From NCBI RefSeq assembly GCF_028283785.1, contig NZ_JAPWKB010000013.1, positions 186,001 to 250,000 of the forward strand: a stretch of 64,000 nucleotides of DNA. The letters run 5' to 3'. This document shows, in pieces, positions 1 to 10,090 of the stretch (position 1 is the first letter of the stretch; each line of letters opens with the position of its first letter). Source of the stretch: Paraburkholderia sp. (GTDB lineage: Bacteria; Pseudomonadota; Gammaproteobacteria; Burkholderiales; Burkholderiaceae). Below the pieces are notes generated by a model. The model made no database searches and was not told where the DNA came from. It worked only from the letters and a program-made list of their open reading frames with translations. The position numbers and the translations under genes were made by a program.

Positions 1-1
1 C

Positions 2-628
2 CCCACCTTCGCGGGCTTCGATATTCAAGGGCAATACGCGTTCGGCAACCAGTCTCGCGGCTTCAACTACGGTCCCACCGACGATTTCGGCCGCTCGGAC
101 GGCATCATGCTGACCTATCATTCGCAGCTGTTCGATGTGCGCGGTATCTACGACGAACTGCGCGACAGTAATGGGCGATTCAGCAATATCTTCGTGAGTT
201 CCCGCGAGTTCTTCGTCGGTGCAAACGTGCATTTCGACGCGATCAAGATCCAGGGTGCCTATACCCACTACGCCGCGCCCGACACACCCGCAGGTCTCGC
301 GGACAGTGCCGACCATTACTGGCTCGGTGCAACCTATTCGGTGACGCCGAAATGGGCGGTGACGGCTGCAGGCTTTTACGTGAAAGTGGGCGATGGCGGC
401 GGTGATGCATCGCACGATCCTTCCGGTCACGCGACGATGTACGCATTGGGCACGACGTACAATTTCTCGAAGCGCACCTTCCTTTACGGCACGGTCGCTT
501 ATGTGCGCAATAGCGGGCAGGCGAACTTCTCCGCAATGGCGACGCCGCGCGACGACTCGCCCAATACCAGTCCGCTGGCCGGTCAATCGCAAACGGGCGC
601 CTATGTCGGGATGATGCATACGTTTTAA
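2..628 (+). CDS. Gram-negative porin, 3' part (start lies upstream of window)
   Basis: Frame 2 is open from the window edge (PTFAGFDIQGQYAFGNQSRGFNYGPTDDFGRSDG...), beta-strand-like pattern, C-terminal ...GAYVGMMHTF typical of outer-membrane porins. Confidence 0.85.
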   Translation, partial: PTFAGFDIQGQYAFGNQSRGFNYGPTDDFGRSDGIMLTYHSQLFDVRGIYDELRDSNGRFSNIFVSSREFFVGANVHFDAIKIQGAYTHYAAPDTPAGLADSADHYWLGATYSVTPKWAVTAAGFYVKVGDGGGDASHDPSGHATMYALGTTYNFSKRTFLYGTVAYVRNSGQANFSAMATPRDDSPNTSPLAGQSQTGAYVGMMHTF

Positions 629-789
629 GCATGCATGCATGAGTCGCGCATGCCATGTGCGTTTCGGTCTCGCATGTCTATCGATGGATGAGTCCCCACA
701 GCGGGTGGTGGCTTCATTGCCGCGCGCGGATCGAATCTGTATCGTTGTGAGTATGGCGCCGCGATGCCGCGCATTACTCCGGATCCCTG

Positions 790-1866
790 ATGACACAAGC
801 CGTTGATTCATCCCATGCCTCGTCCGAAAACGCTGGCGTTCAAGCTCCGATCCGCACGGATGTGCTGATCGTCGGCGCTGGGCCGGTGGGGCTGTTCGCC
901 GCTTTCGAGGCGGGCGTGCTGGGGCTTTCGTGTCAGATCGTAGATGCATTGGGGCGCATCGGTGGGCAGTGCATCGAGTTATATCCCGACAAGCCCATCT
1001 ACGATATTCCGGCCGTGCCGTCATGCACGGCGCGTGAACTGGTCGATCGTCTGATGGAGCAATGCAAGCCGTTCGACGTGCCGATCCATCTCGATCAGCG
1101 CGTCGATACGGTCGAACAACGTCAGGACGGACGCTGGACCGTGCGCACGGATCGAGGCATGACATTCGATGTGGCCGCAATCATGCTGGCCGCAGGCAAC
1201 GGCGCATTCGCGCCGCAACGGCTCGTGCTGGACGATGCCGTGTCACTCGAAGGGCGGCACGTTCATTACAGCGTCAAGGAATTGGCCGCGTTCAACGGCA
1301 AAAACGTTGTGGTCGCGGGTGGTGGCGATTCGGCACTGGATTGGGCGCTGGCGTTACGCAAGGTCGCGAAGCGGGTCACGCTGGTGCATCGGCGCAATGG
1401 CTTTAGTGCGGTTGACTCCAGCGTGTCCGCGATGCGCGCGGCTGTCGAAGCTGGCGAGATGGATTTTATGATCGGCGCGGTGAATGCGATCGACGCGCCG
1501 GACGGCGTTCTCGACGCATTGGAAATCCGGCAGATTGGCGGCGCGATTCGACTCGAAGCGGATCATCTGGTCGTGTTGTTCGGACTGGTCGCCGATCTCG
1601 GGCCTATCGGTAAGTGGGACGTCGAGATCGTCGGCGGCAGGGTCGTAGTGGATACGTCCAACTACGAAAGTTCGCGGCCTGGCATTTTTGCGGTGGGTGA
1701 TATCGCGACGTATCCGAACAAGCAGAAATTGATTCTGTCGGGCTTTCACGAGGCATCGCTTGCGTTGAGGAAGGCGTATGCGTACGCCTTCCCGGAAGTC
1801 AAACGCGTGCACGTGCATTCAAGCTACGACGCAAAGTTGGCGGAGAAAGTGAAGTCGCATCCGTGA
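790..1866 (+). CDS. Ferredoxin/flavodoxin--NADP+ reductase, thioredoxin-reductase-like (type 2 FNR)
   Basis: 358 aa; VLIVGAGPVGLFAAFEAG FAD motif, GRIGGQCIELYPDKPIYDIPA, VVVAGGGDSALDWAL, GIFAVGDIATYP. Confidence 0.9.
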   Translation: MTQAVDSSHASSENAGVQAPIRTDVLIVGAGPVGLFAAFEAGVLGLSCQIVDALGRIGGQCIELYPDKPIYDIPAVPSCTARELVDRLMEQCKPFDVPIHLDQRVDTVEQRQDGRWTVRTDRGMTFDVAAIMLAAGNGAFAPQRLVLDDAVSLEGRHVHYSVKELAAFNGKNVVVAGGGDSALDWALALRKVAKRVTLVHRRNGFSAVDSSVSAMRAAVEAGEMDFMIGAVNAIDAPDGVLDALEIRQIGGAIRLEADHLVVLFGLVADLGPIGKWDVEIVGGRVVVDTSNYESSRPGIFAVGDIATYPNKQKLILSGFHEASLALRKAYAYAFPEVKRVHVHSSYDAKLAEKVKSHP

Positions 1867-1885
1867 GTACGACTTATCCGATGCA

Positions 1886-2941
1886 TCAAACTGGATAGAC
1901 CGTCACGCCGCCATCCACCCCGACGCGAACGCGTTCGCCGCGTAGCGGTGTTCTGTAGCCCGGCACACGCGCTCGCAAGATCGCTCGCTCGCCACCCATC
2001 ATCCTGACGTCGACGCCCGCGTCTTGCCCCTGAAACACGACATCGTGGACGATGCCCTCCAGGAATCGTCCACCGACCGGCGCAATATCCCCTTCGCGTA
2101 ACATCACGATCTGTTCGGGGCGGACCATCACGTCGACCGCGCCGTCATCGACCGGTGCCGCCAGCGTAAGCTCTCCCAACTCGCACTTCACGCGACCGCC
2201 CGCGACGATACCGCCCAGCATGACCGCTTCGCCGACAAACGAAGCCAGTTCACGCGTCACCGGACGCCGATACAAGGTCTCGGGCGTCGCCGTCTGGATC
2301 AGCTTGCCGTGCCAGAGTACGGCCACCTCGTGACCCATCGACAGCGCCTCGGATTGATCGTGCGTCACGAGCACGGCAGTCGCGCCGGTTGCACTCAAAG
2401 CAGCAGCGACCGCTTGCCGCGTCTCCAGTCGCAATGCCGCGTCGAGCGACGAAAAAGGCTCGTCGAGCATCACCAGTTCTGGCGATGGCGCCAATGCGCG
2501 CGCAAGCGCGACGCGCTGTTGCTGACCGCCCGACAATTGTTGCGGCGCGCGCGACGCGAACGCCGCAGGCAAGCCGACGAGTTCCAGTAATTCCGCCACG
2601 CGATGCCGCGCTTTTCGCTGCGCACGCGGCAAGCCGAAGACGATATTGTCCGCCACCGACAGATGCGGAAACAACGCGCCTTCTTGCGGTACATAACCAA
2701 TCCGTCGCTGCTCGGCCGGTACGTGCAGCCCATCGGCGACGACGCGCCGTCCGCTCATCTCGACGGTACCGTCGTCGGCGCGCTCGAAGCCGCATAACAC
2801 GCGAAGCAGCGTCGTTTTTCCGCTGCCGGATGGACCGAGCAGGGCGAGCAATGTGCCGCGTTCGACAGACAGATCGATGCCATGCAACACCGGGTGCCCG
2901 TCGAATGCTTTATGCAATCCGCTGATAAGTAATTCGCTCAT
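1886..2941 (-). CDS. fbpC: ABC transporter ATP-binding protein, Fe3+ (FbpC)-like
   Basis: Walker [27 protein letters not shown] signature, LDEPFSSLDA, C-terminal TOBE-like region. Confidence 0.85.
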   Translation of the reverse strand: MSELLISGLHKAFDGHPVLHGIDLSVERGTLLALLGPSGSGKTTLLRVLCGFERADDGTVEMSGRRVVADGLHVPAEQRRIGYVPQEGALFPHLSVADNIVFGLPRAQRKARHRVAELLELVGLPAAFASRAPQQLSGGQQQRVALARALAPSPELVMLDEPFSSLDAALRLETRQAVAAALSATGATAVLVTHDQSEALSMGHEVAVLWHGKLIQTATPETLYRRPVTRELASFVGEAVMLGGIVAGGRVKCELGELTLAAPVDDGAVDVMVRPEQIVMLREGDIAPVGGRFLEGIVHDVVFQGQDAGVDVRMMGGERAILRARVPGYRTPLRGERVRVGVDGGVTVYPV

Positions 2942-2962
2942 GAAGATCCAGTGACGATGAAA

Positions 2963-4711
2963 TCAGCCGCGTTCGCCGAGCAACGCGGAACGGCCGAGCA
3001 GGACGAACAGCAGTCCGGACGCGCACAGTGAAATGCCCGTCAGCAACGCGGCATACGGCGCGGCGGCCGCAAATGCCATCGTCGATGTGTCGGCCCAGAC
3101 TTGCGTGGCCAGCGTGCGTGTGTCGATTGGCGATAGCAGCAGCGTCGCGTTCAACTCGGTCACCACGGAGATAAACACCATCGCTGCCGCGGCGCCGAGT
3201 CCAGGACCCGCAAGCGGCAACATCACACGGCCCAAGGTTTGCCACCAGTTAAGGCCTAATGCACGCGCGGTTTCTTCGAGGCGCGGTTGGGCCTGCATCA
3301 ACGCGGCGCGCACGCTGACGAGCGCAAGCGGCAGAAAGAGGATTGCATACGCGACCACCAGTAACGTGGCGCTTTGATACAGCGGTTGCAATGCGCGGAC
3401 TGCGAGCGTGACGATGGCAAGCGCAATCACGAGTCCGGGCACGCCTTGCGCAAGAAACACCGTGCGTTCAAGCAGCGTTGGGATGATTCCAGGAAATCGG
3501 ACGAGCAGGAAGGCCAGCGGGACCACGAGCAAGGTCGTGAATATCGCCGCGGCGAGACCGAATCCAACGGACGACACCGTTGCGTTGAAGAGCAATTCCG
3601 GCGAGACATCGGCGGGTGTAACGGCTGCGGCGCCTGGTTGCGTCAACCAGTATCCGATCATCCCAAGCGGCACGCCGAGCGTGCCGATCGTCAATGCAAC
3701 GAAGCCGGCGACCACGATCCACTTCCATGCGCCCAGCTCATAACGCAATACGGGGCGTCGAGTACCACGATCGACGCGCTCGTATCGCGCGGTTCCGCGC
3801 ACGCGAAACTCCGCTGCAAGCACGACGAGGCATAGCATGATCAAAACGCATGCGAACAGCGATGCGCCGCCGCCGTCGAAACTGGTGCGATATTCCGCAT
3901 AAATCTGCGTGGTGAACGTGCGAAAACGCAGTAGTTGAAATGCGCCGAATTCGGACAGTACGCCGAGTGCGACCAGCATCATGGCGCCGAGCAGCGCAGG
4001 GCGCAATTGCGGCAAGATCACGCGCGTGAAGATGGCCCACCGTCCGCAACCGAGCGAACGTGCGCTTTCTTCCAGCGCCGGGTCCATGCCGCGCAACGCG
4101 GCGGCAACCGGCAAATAGACCAAGGGAAAGTAGGCGGTCGTGATCACGAGCAATGCGCCCGCGAAGTCCTGCAAGTCGAGACTCAACGACACCCATGCAT
4201 AACTGGTGATGAAGGCGGGCATCGCGAGTGGTGCGGCGCATGTCACGGCCCAGATGCGACGTCCGGGTAGATGCGTGCGTTCGACGAACCATGCGACCGC
4301 CGTGCCGAGTAACGCCGCGGTTAGCGTCGCCGACACGGTGATCGTCAGCGTATTGACGAGCAGTTCGCCCACTAACGGTCGCACGATCAATTCGATCGCG
4401 TCCTGCACACCGAAGTTCGCGGCGCGCCAGAACGTCAGTGCAATGGGTAGCAACACGAGCAACGCGCTGAGTGACGCCGCGATAAAAAGTCCGCGCGGCG
4501 CACGCCGTGAACCGGCGCGCGCCGCAGATGACGCGATGTTCGGGAGCGGTGCAAGCGACGCGAGCGGAGCCGTGACCGCTGCCGTCAATGCAGCGGTTGC
4601 CGCCGTCGCCGTTGCCGTTGCCGTTGCCGGGACAGTAAGCGTGGGCGATGGCTCGCCGTTGGGTGGCGAGGCCTGCATCACGACTCCGCTGTCGGCTCCG
4701 GCATCGGCCAT
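2963..4711 (-). CDS. fbpB: Iron ABC transporter permease, two-domain FbpB-like
   Basis: 582 aa, many TM segments, two EAA-like loops (EESARSLGCGRWAIFTRVILPQLRPAL; EETARALGLNWWQTLGRVMLPLAGPGL). Confidence 0.85.
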   Translation of the reverse strand: MADAGADSGVVMQASPPNGEPSPTLTVPATATATATAATAALTAAVTAPLASLAPLPNIASSAARAGSRRAPRGLFIAASLSALLVLLPIALTFWRAANFGVQDAIELIVRPLVGELLVNTLTITVSATLTAALLGTAVAWFVERTHLPGRRIWAVTCAAPLAMPAFITSYAWVSLSLDLQDFAGALLVITTAYFPLVYLPVAAALRGMDPALEESARSLGCGRWAIFTRVILPQLRPALLGAMMLVALGVLSEFGAFQLLRFRTFTTQIYAEYRTSFDGGGASLFACVLIMLCLVVLAAEFRVRGTARYERVDRGTRRPVLRYELGAWKWIVVAGFVALTIGTLGVPLGMIGYWLTQPGAAAVTPADVSPELLFNATVSSVGFGLAAAIFTTLLVVPLAFLLVRFPGIIPTLLERTVFLAQGVPGLVIALAIVTLAVRALQPLYQSATLLVVAYAILFLPLALVSVRAALMQAQPRLEETARALGLNWWQTLGRVMLPLAGPGLGAAAAMVFISVVTELNATLLLSPIDTRTLATQVWADTSTMAFAAAAPYAALLTGISLCASGLLFVLLGRSALLGERG

Positions 4712-5728
4712 TTACAGCAGTCCGGCCTGACGCAACAACTTGCCGGCCTGGCTATCGTCGCCGAGTTGTTCGAGCGTGAGTGCGGGTGGACTCAGCTCGG
4801 CGAACGGCTTCAATACAGGGTCCGGTGCAACACCGTTATGCAGCGGATACTCGTAGCTGACATGGCCGGTTGCCATCAGCGTTTGCGCGCGCTCGCTGAC
4901 GAGGTATGCGAGGAATTTCTGTGCGCCGTCGGTGTTGTGCGCGGACTTCATCACCGCAGCACCCGACACGTTGACGAGTGCACCCGGATCGCCGTGATCG
5001 AAGTGATAGATCGCGCTGCGTGTCGACTTGTCGCCGAGTTCCGCGTGCAGACGAGCCCAGTAGTAGTTGTTGATCAGGCCGGTCGCGACACCGCCGCGAT
5101 TGACGGCGGCTACGACGCCTTCGTCGTCGTCGAAAATCTGCGCGTTTGCCTTCAGACCCTTGAGCCACGCGACGGTTTGCGCTTCGCCCTTCATGGCGAG
5201 AACTGCGCTGACTAGCGGCAGGAAGTCGCCGTCGCTCGGTGCAATGCCGACCTTTCCTTTCCATTCCGGTTTCGCGAGATCGAACAACGATTGCGGCAAC
5301 TGCGATGCCTGCACTTTCGACGTGTTGTACGCGAGCACGTTTTCACGTGCAGTGACACCGACCCAATCGCCTTGCGGGGAGTTGTAGCGGCTTGGGATCG
5401 TCGCGAGCGTCGCGGTGTCGACCTTGCTCAGCAGGCCTTTTTCCTGAAGCAGCATCAACTCGGGCGAGTTCTCGGTGAAGTACACGTCAGCCGGCGTCGA
5501 TGTGCCTTCGGCAACGAGTTGCGCAGCCATCGCAGGACCTTCGCCACTGCGGATTCTCACGGCGATGCCGGTTTGTTTCTCGAAGTCTTTAGCGAGCGAA
5601 TTGACGACCTGCTCGTGCTGCGCGCTGTACAACGTGATCGATGCAGCGTTCGCGGCCAGCGGCGCGAGCACGAATGCGGCCGCGCCGCTGAGCGCGCGCA
5701 GGCGCATGCCGAACGAAGAATGTGCCAT
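4712..5728 (-). CDS. fbpA: Fe3+ ABC transporter substrate-binding protein, FbpA/FutA-like
   Basis: MAHSSFGMRLRALSGAAAF signal peptide; ITLYSAQHEQVVNSLAKDFEKQTGIAVRIRSGEGPAMAAQLVAEG; start chosen at internal Met of the 345-aa ORF. Confidence 0.85.
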   Translation of the reverse strand: MAHSSFGMRLRALSGAAAFVLAPLAANAASITLYSAQHEQVVNSLAKDFEKQTGIAVRIRSGEGPAMAAQLVAEGTSTPADVYFTENSPELMLLQEKGLLSKVDTATLATIPSRYNSPQGDWVGVTARENVLAYNTSKVQASQLPQSLFDLAKPEWKGKVGIAPSDGDFLPLVSAVLAMKGEAQTVAWLKGLKANAQIFDDDEGVVAAVNRGGVATGLINNYYWARLHAELGDKSTRSAIYHFDHGDPGALVNVSGAAVMKSAHNTDGAQKFLAYLVSERAQTLMATGHVSYEYPLHNGVAPDPVLKPFAELSPPALTLEQLGDDSQAGKLLRQAGLL

Positions 5729-5784
5729 GTTTTTATAGTTCCTTGCCAATGGAGTGGTCTGGTTTTAATGCGGTTCGCTTGCGC

Positions 5785-7071
5785 CTACGTTTCGAATAGC
5801 CCTGCACCGATGTACGATCCGCGCTGAGCGCCGGGTGGACATGCGAACACGGCGCTGCCTATATGCGTCGTGAACTGGTTCATCATGTCGAACTTCGACA
5901 GCTTCTCGTTGATCGGAATGAAGCCAGTGCGCGGATCGCCTTGATGCGCGATAAAGATCAGTCCCGCGTCGTATTCCGTTTCCTGACGCCACGGCGGCCA
6001 GCGTTCGATATAGAAGTTCGTACCGTCGTTGTACGAATACGAGCGTCGCAGAATCTGCGCACCGTTGTTGCTCGCCTGATTCGACAGCCTCACATGCGAG
6101 TTATCCGGTATCACCGGATTGCCGTCCTTATCGGCCGCATCGAGATCCACCGGATCGAACTCGTTCTTCTTGCCGATCGGCGCGCCGCTGTACTTGTGCC
6201 GCCCGAATACCTGCTCCTGGAAGTCCATCTCGGTGTTGTCCCAGTGTTCGAGCGTGATGCGGATTCGTCGCACGACGGTATAAGTGCCGCCGTTCATCCA
6301 CGGCGCATCGCTGCTGTTCGCCCAGACGAACTGATTCATCAACTGTGGTTTCTGGATCGACGGATTGTTCGTGCCGTCCTTGAAGCCCATCAGATTGCGC
6401 GGTGTCTGGTTGCGCGCACCGGACAGAAAGCCAGCCTGTCCCCAGCGCATCGCGACGATGCCGTAACCCATGCGCGACAACTGACGTACCGCATGAAATG
6501 CCACTTGCGGATCGTTCGCGCAGGCCTGGATGAACAGATCGCCGCCTGTTTTTGCAGCGATCAGTTGATCGCCGTTGAAGCGCGGCAGATCGACCAGTGC
6601 GGCCGGACGATGTTGCCCAATCCCGTAACGGTCCTTGCCTTCATGCGAAAACAGGCCGGGACCGAAACCGAATGTGATGGTCAGGCCCGACGTGCCGAGG
6701 CCGAGTGCGTCGCCGGAGTCGGGGGCGGGTTTGTCGACCGGACCGTCCAGTGAACCGGCCGGCTGACCTTGCGTCAGTCGCGCGGCGGCATCGGTCCATG
6801 CGCGCAGCAGTCCGATCACGTCGTCGCGTTTGTCGGTGTTCAGATCGAGCGCAGCGACGTACGTATGGCTTTGCTGCGCGGTGACGATACCGGCCTGGTG
6901 CGTGCCGAAGAATGGCTCGACGGCGAGCTGCGGATCGTCCGCATGCGTGGGCGTGCGGGCGAGCGCGTTCTGCGCTACGCCTGTCGTCGCGAGTCCGGCG
7001 ACGGCTGCGCCACCGGCTTTGAGAAATCCGCGCCGTGATGGCCGCGCGGGTGGCTTTTGATCGTCTGACAT
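5785..7071 (-). CDS. efeB: Iron uptake deferrochelatase/peroxidase, Dyp-type, Tat-exported (EfeB-like)
   Basis: SRRGFLKAGGAAVAGLATTG Tat motif; NLMGFKDGTNNP, GGTYTVVRRIRI, ILRRSYSYNDG; start chosen at MSDDQ. Confidence 0.88.
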   Translation of the reverse strand: MSDDQKPPARPSRRGFLKAGGAAVAGLATTGVAQNALARTPTHADDPQLAVEPFFGTHQAGIVTAQQSHTYVAALDLNTDKRDDVIGLLRAWTDAAARLTQGQPAGSLDGPVDKPAPDSGDALGLGTSGLTITFGFGPGLFSHEGKDRYGIGQHRPAALVDLPRFNGDQLIAAKTGGDLFIQACANDPQVAFHAVRQLSRMGYGIVAMRWGQAGFLSGARNQTPRNLMGFKDGTNNPSIQKPQLMNQFVWANSSDAPWMNGGTYTVVRRIRITLEHWDNTEMDFQEQVFGRHKYSGAPIGKKNEFDPVDLDAADKDGNPVIPDNSHVRLSNQASNNGAQILRRSYSYNDGTNFYIERWPPWRQETEYDAGLIFIAHQGDPRTGFIPINEKLSKFDMMNQFTTHIGSAVFACPPGAQRGSYIGAGLFET

Positions 7072-7103
7072 GATTTCCTGCCTCATTGCTTCAAGCATGG
7101 CAT

Positions 7104-7139
7104 GCATGCGCGGTGCGCATGCATGCGTGCAGCGCATGC
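7104..7139. repeat. GCATGCG-N5-CGCATGC dyad, two overlapping copies
   Basis: 7104-7122 (N5 cggtg) and 7121-7139 (N5 tgcag). Confidence 0.85.
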
Positions 7140-7154
7140 GTGACGGATGCAGCG

Positions 7155-8336
7155 CTATTTTGCGAGCACCAGCGCGTTGACATCGTCTTGTACGAAGTAA
7201 AACCCGTCGCCGGCGGGCGTCATCACGATGCCGAACAGATCGCCGTTACCCGGCGGGGATTGTGCCTTGTCGGTATCGATCCAACGTGCGTACAGCTGTT
7301 TGCCCGCGACGGGATCGACTTCCACCACCTGGCCGTTCAATGCGTTGGTCACGAGCAGATGGCCGTTCGGCGCCGTGGCCAATGCCAGCGGACGATGCAG
7401 CAGGCCGTCGGCCGTGACCTGACGACCGACGCCCGCGCTGGTGTCGCGCGTCATTGGATCATCGATTTCATTGATGCGATTGCCGATTGCGTCGGACACG
7501 TACAGCAGTTTCTGATCGGGTGACAGCGCGAGTCCGGTCGGTCCGACGAGGAACACGCCGCGATCGGCCTGCGCGCCGAAGTTGCTGCCCACCACGGTCT
7601 CTTTCTTCACGACCGGCGGTTTCCCTTCGGGAATGTCGAGGTCGAGGCGCAACACGGTGGCCTGCTTGAACACCGGCGAATTCTCGGTCGCGGCACCGAC
7701 GCCGAAGCCTGCATTGCTGACGAAAAGCGTCGCACTGGTGCCGTTGTCGACGACCGCCATGTTGCCCCACGGATCGTTGATATTCGGGCTGACGATAGTC
7801 GATGCGACCTTGCCGTTGCTATCGAGCACGATCAGGCAACCCGCGCCCTTGGTGCCGGTCGTGCCGTCGTTGCTCGGCGTGCTGCCGACGATCACCCAAC
7901 CCGATTTCAGCATCGTCATCGCGGTGGACAGTCCGATTCCACCGGGGCATTCCTTCAGATCGCGCGGGATCGTCGCGAACACGGTCATCTGTTTCGTGTC
8001 CGGGTGATAGTTGACGATGGTGCTGCCCGTGCCCTGCATGTTGGTCGAGTTGTTGAAGTTGTCGATCAACACGTCGCCGGCTTTCACGCTACCCGCCGAC
8101 ACAGGCGCTACCACGAGTGCATACGGATTCTGGTCGCCGTTGTCGGGGACGGTATTGATCAGCGTGGTATTGCGATGCAGCGTTTCCAGGAAGCCTTGCG
8201 GCTCGGCATGCGCGACGCCGGCGGACAGCAACGCGGCTGCGCCGACGGTCGCGGCAAACGCCGCGCGCACGCTGCGCACGGTCCATGCAAGGCGCGCGGC
8301 GCGAGGCGGATAAGTGCGGTTGAGGTCGTTCATCAT
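7155..8336 (-). CDS. Secreted NHL/SMP-30-like beta-propeller protein
   Basis: Signal peptide (AAALLSAGVAHA) then repeated GPTGLALSPDQKLLYVSDAIGNRI / RPLALATAPNGHLLVTNALNGQVVEVDP blades; start chosen at MMNDLNR. Confidence 0.75.
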   Translation of the reverse strand: MMNDLNRTYPPRAARLAWTVRSVRAAFAATVGAAALLSAGVAHAEPQGFLETLHRNTTLINTVPDNGDQNPYALVVAPVSAGSVKAGDVLIDNFNNSTNMQGTGSTIVNYHPDTKQMTVFATIPRDLKECPGGIGLSTAMTMLKSGWVIVGSTPSNDGTTGTKGAGCLIVLDSNGKVASTIVSPNINDPWGNMAVVDNGTSATLFVSNAGFGVGAATENSPVFKQATVLRLDLDIPEGKPPVVKKETVVGSNFGAQADRGVFLVGPTGLALSPDQKLLYVSDAIGNRINEIDDPMTRDTSAGVGRQVTADGLLHRPLALATAPNGHLLVTNALNGQVVEVDPVAGKQLYARWIDTDKAQSPPGNGDLFGIVMTPAGDGFYFVQDDVNALVLAK

Positions 8337-8401
8337 GGGATTCGATTGGTCTGTTGAGCGTTCGGACGCGCGGCAGTGAGCGTCGGCATGCATCGTTGGG
8401 A

Positions 8402-9904
8402 TCAGAACGTGATGTTGGTTCGCACGCCGATCACGAACGTATTGCGCAGTGCTTTCGTCGGATCGTTCGGATTCTGGCCGGCACCTGCATTGAACGTGTA
8501 TTGCGCGTCCGCCTGCAAGACCCACCACGGTGTGACCTGATATTGATAGGTCGCTTCGAGCGCGGTTTCACTGCCGCGCGGTACGAAGCCGGAATCGATA
8601 TCGAATTCGCGCGCCTGCGGACTGATCTTGATGTATGTGAGCGCGAGCCCGACGCTGTCGTCGTCGCGGCCCTTGAACGGCGCTTTCATCACGACGCCGA
8701 GGTTCGCTGCAAGGCTCACCAGATTGCGGTCGTTCGGCGCGCCCATCACGCGCGCGAATATACCGATGCTACGTGCTTCGTCGGGGTCCGGCCGCCACAC
8801 CATCTGATCGGCGACGGCATAGATGCTGTAGTCGCCATGATGGTTGAGCGGCGTGCCGCCGGTCGCGCCGAGTAGTTGACCGGTATTGTCGAAACGCTGG
8901 TCGGCAAAGCTGCCGTTGTTGTACCAGATACCGATCTTGTACGTCCCCGGCAAACCGGTTTTGGCCATACCGACCATTTCGCCTTCGGCAGGCTGGTTGA
9001 TCGCGTACTGCAACTCGCCGATAAACATCGTGCCGTTGTGCAGATTGAAGTTGGTGCCGTGCAGATTGTCCGGATTGTTGCCGGTCGGATCGCCGTCGAA
9101 CACGCCGGCCAATGCCGTCAACGAAGGCGTGATCTGGCCGCGCACGCGCACGCCGAGTGCGGATAACGGATACGCCGGACCACCCGACGGCATGTCGTAT
9201 GAAGGCAGTGCCGGCCAGCCAAACATCGTGTTGACGAACAGCGCGGAGTACTGGCTCGTGATGAATTCCTGGTCGATACTTTGCTGACCGATCTTCACGT
9301 CGACGCGCTTGTCGAGGAACGACTGCTGATACCACAACTCCCACAGGCGAGTCGTCGCATCCGTTTCGATACCGCTCGCGGTATTCAACGTGCCGAGCTT
9401 GTCGCTACTCAGATTGCGGCCGTGAATATTCAGGCCGCTGACGTTGAACAGACCGCCGGGTAAACCGAACGCTTTTTGCGTATCCAGTTGAACGGTGGCG
9501 GTGGTCAGGCCGTCGTATGCGGCGCCTGTATCGAGGCCGCCGCGCAGGTTGCCGAGCAGTTCGCTGGTTTCGGTCAACGCAAACGAAATGCCGTATTTTC
9601 CGAGCCATGGGCGCAATCCGCCGATGTCGCCGAGCAGTGTCTCGCGTGTCCAGACGCCTGTCCATTGACCGGTTTGAGCGGCCTGAATGTTCAGGTCTGC
9701 TTCAGGTGCTTCGGGTGTGGCATCCGGGTTCGCTTCTGCGAATGCGGTGCCGCCCGTGAGCGATGCACACGCAAAAGCCGTGCAGGCAAGTGCGCGACGT
9801 ATCGACGTGAGTCGCACGCGTTGAAGGGCGTGTGCAGGGTCGCGAAGCGAGCCGACGCGAGCCGTTGGCGAGGGAGCGGGTCCGGTGGACAGGGTGGCCT
9901 TCAT
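8402..9904 (-). CDS. Carbohydrate-selective porin, OprB family
   Basis: 500 aa; WTRETLLGDIGGLRPWLGKYGISFALTETSELLGNLRGG, KIGQQSIDQEFITSQYSALFVNTMFGWP, C-terminal ...TFVIGVRTNITF. Confidence 0.85.
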   Translation of the reverse strand: MKATLSTGPAPSPTARVGSLRDPAHALQRVRLTSIRRALACTAFACASLTGGTAFAEANPDATPEAPEADLNIQAAQTGQWTGVWTRETLLGDIGGLRPWLGKYGISFALTETSELLGNLRGGLDTGAAYDGLTTATVQLDTQKAFGLPGGLFNVSGLNIHGRNLSSDKLGTLNTASGIETDATTRLWELWYQQSFLDKRVDVKIGQQSIDQEFITSQYSALFVNTMFGWPALPSYDMPSGGPAYPLSALGVRVRGQITPSLTALAGVFDGDPTGNNPDNLHGTNFNLHNGTMFIGELQYAINQPAEGEMVGMAKTGLPGTYKIGIWYNNGSFADQRFDNTGQLLGATGGTPLNHHGDYSIYAVADQMVWRPDPDEARSIGIFARVMGAPNDRNLVSLAANLGVVMKAPFKGRDDDSVGLALTYIKISPQAREFDIDSGFVPRGSETALEATYQYQVTPWWVLQADAQYTFNAGAGQNPNDPTKALRNTFVIGVRTNITF

Positions 9905-10063
9905 CGAAATCCTTATTGGTGTTGTATCGACGGACCGGACATGTCATGCGGCTGGTTGCGGTTCTGCGCCGACATGCCCGACACCTTGCAAGGAAACATT
10001 GCTGGGTTCGCGACGCCCAGCGGCAAAGTGAGTAAATCGTACGCACGCTAATTCGCACGGTCA

Positions 10064-10090
10064 ACAATAATGAGAATGGTTCTCAACAAT
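10064..10090. promoter_or_regulatory. Candidate Fur box upstream of the 9904->1886 iron operon
   Basis: acaataaTGAGAAtggTTCTCAacaat: perfect 6-3-6 inverted repeat in A/T-rich Fur-like context, about 165 bp before the OprB-like start codon. Confidence 0.75.

Noticed and set aside
631-653. Additional copy of the GCATGCG-N5-CGCATGC dyad after the porin
   Set aside because: GCATGC elements are present but the spacing is 3 nt, not 5, so it was not counted.
4555-4650. GCCGTT-type short repeat in the permease N-terminus as a phase-variable tract
   Set aside because: Only a few imperfect hexamers, in frame; likely an Ala/Thr-rich extension or a mis-assigned start.
7086-7523. ORFs beginning MHACxxRMHA near GCATGC-rich segments
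   Set aside because: Start codons are supplied by the ATGCATGC repeats; peptides are not gene-like.
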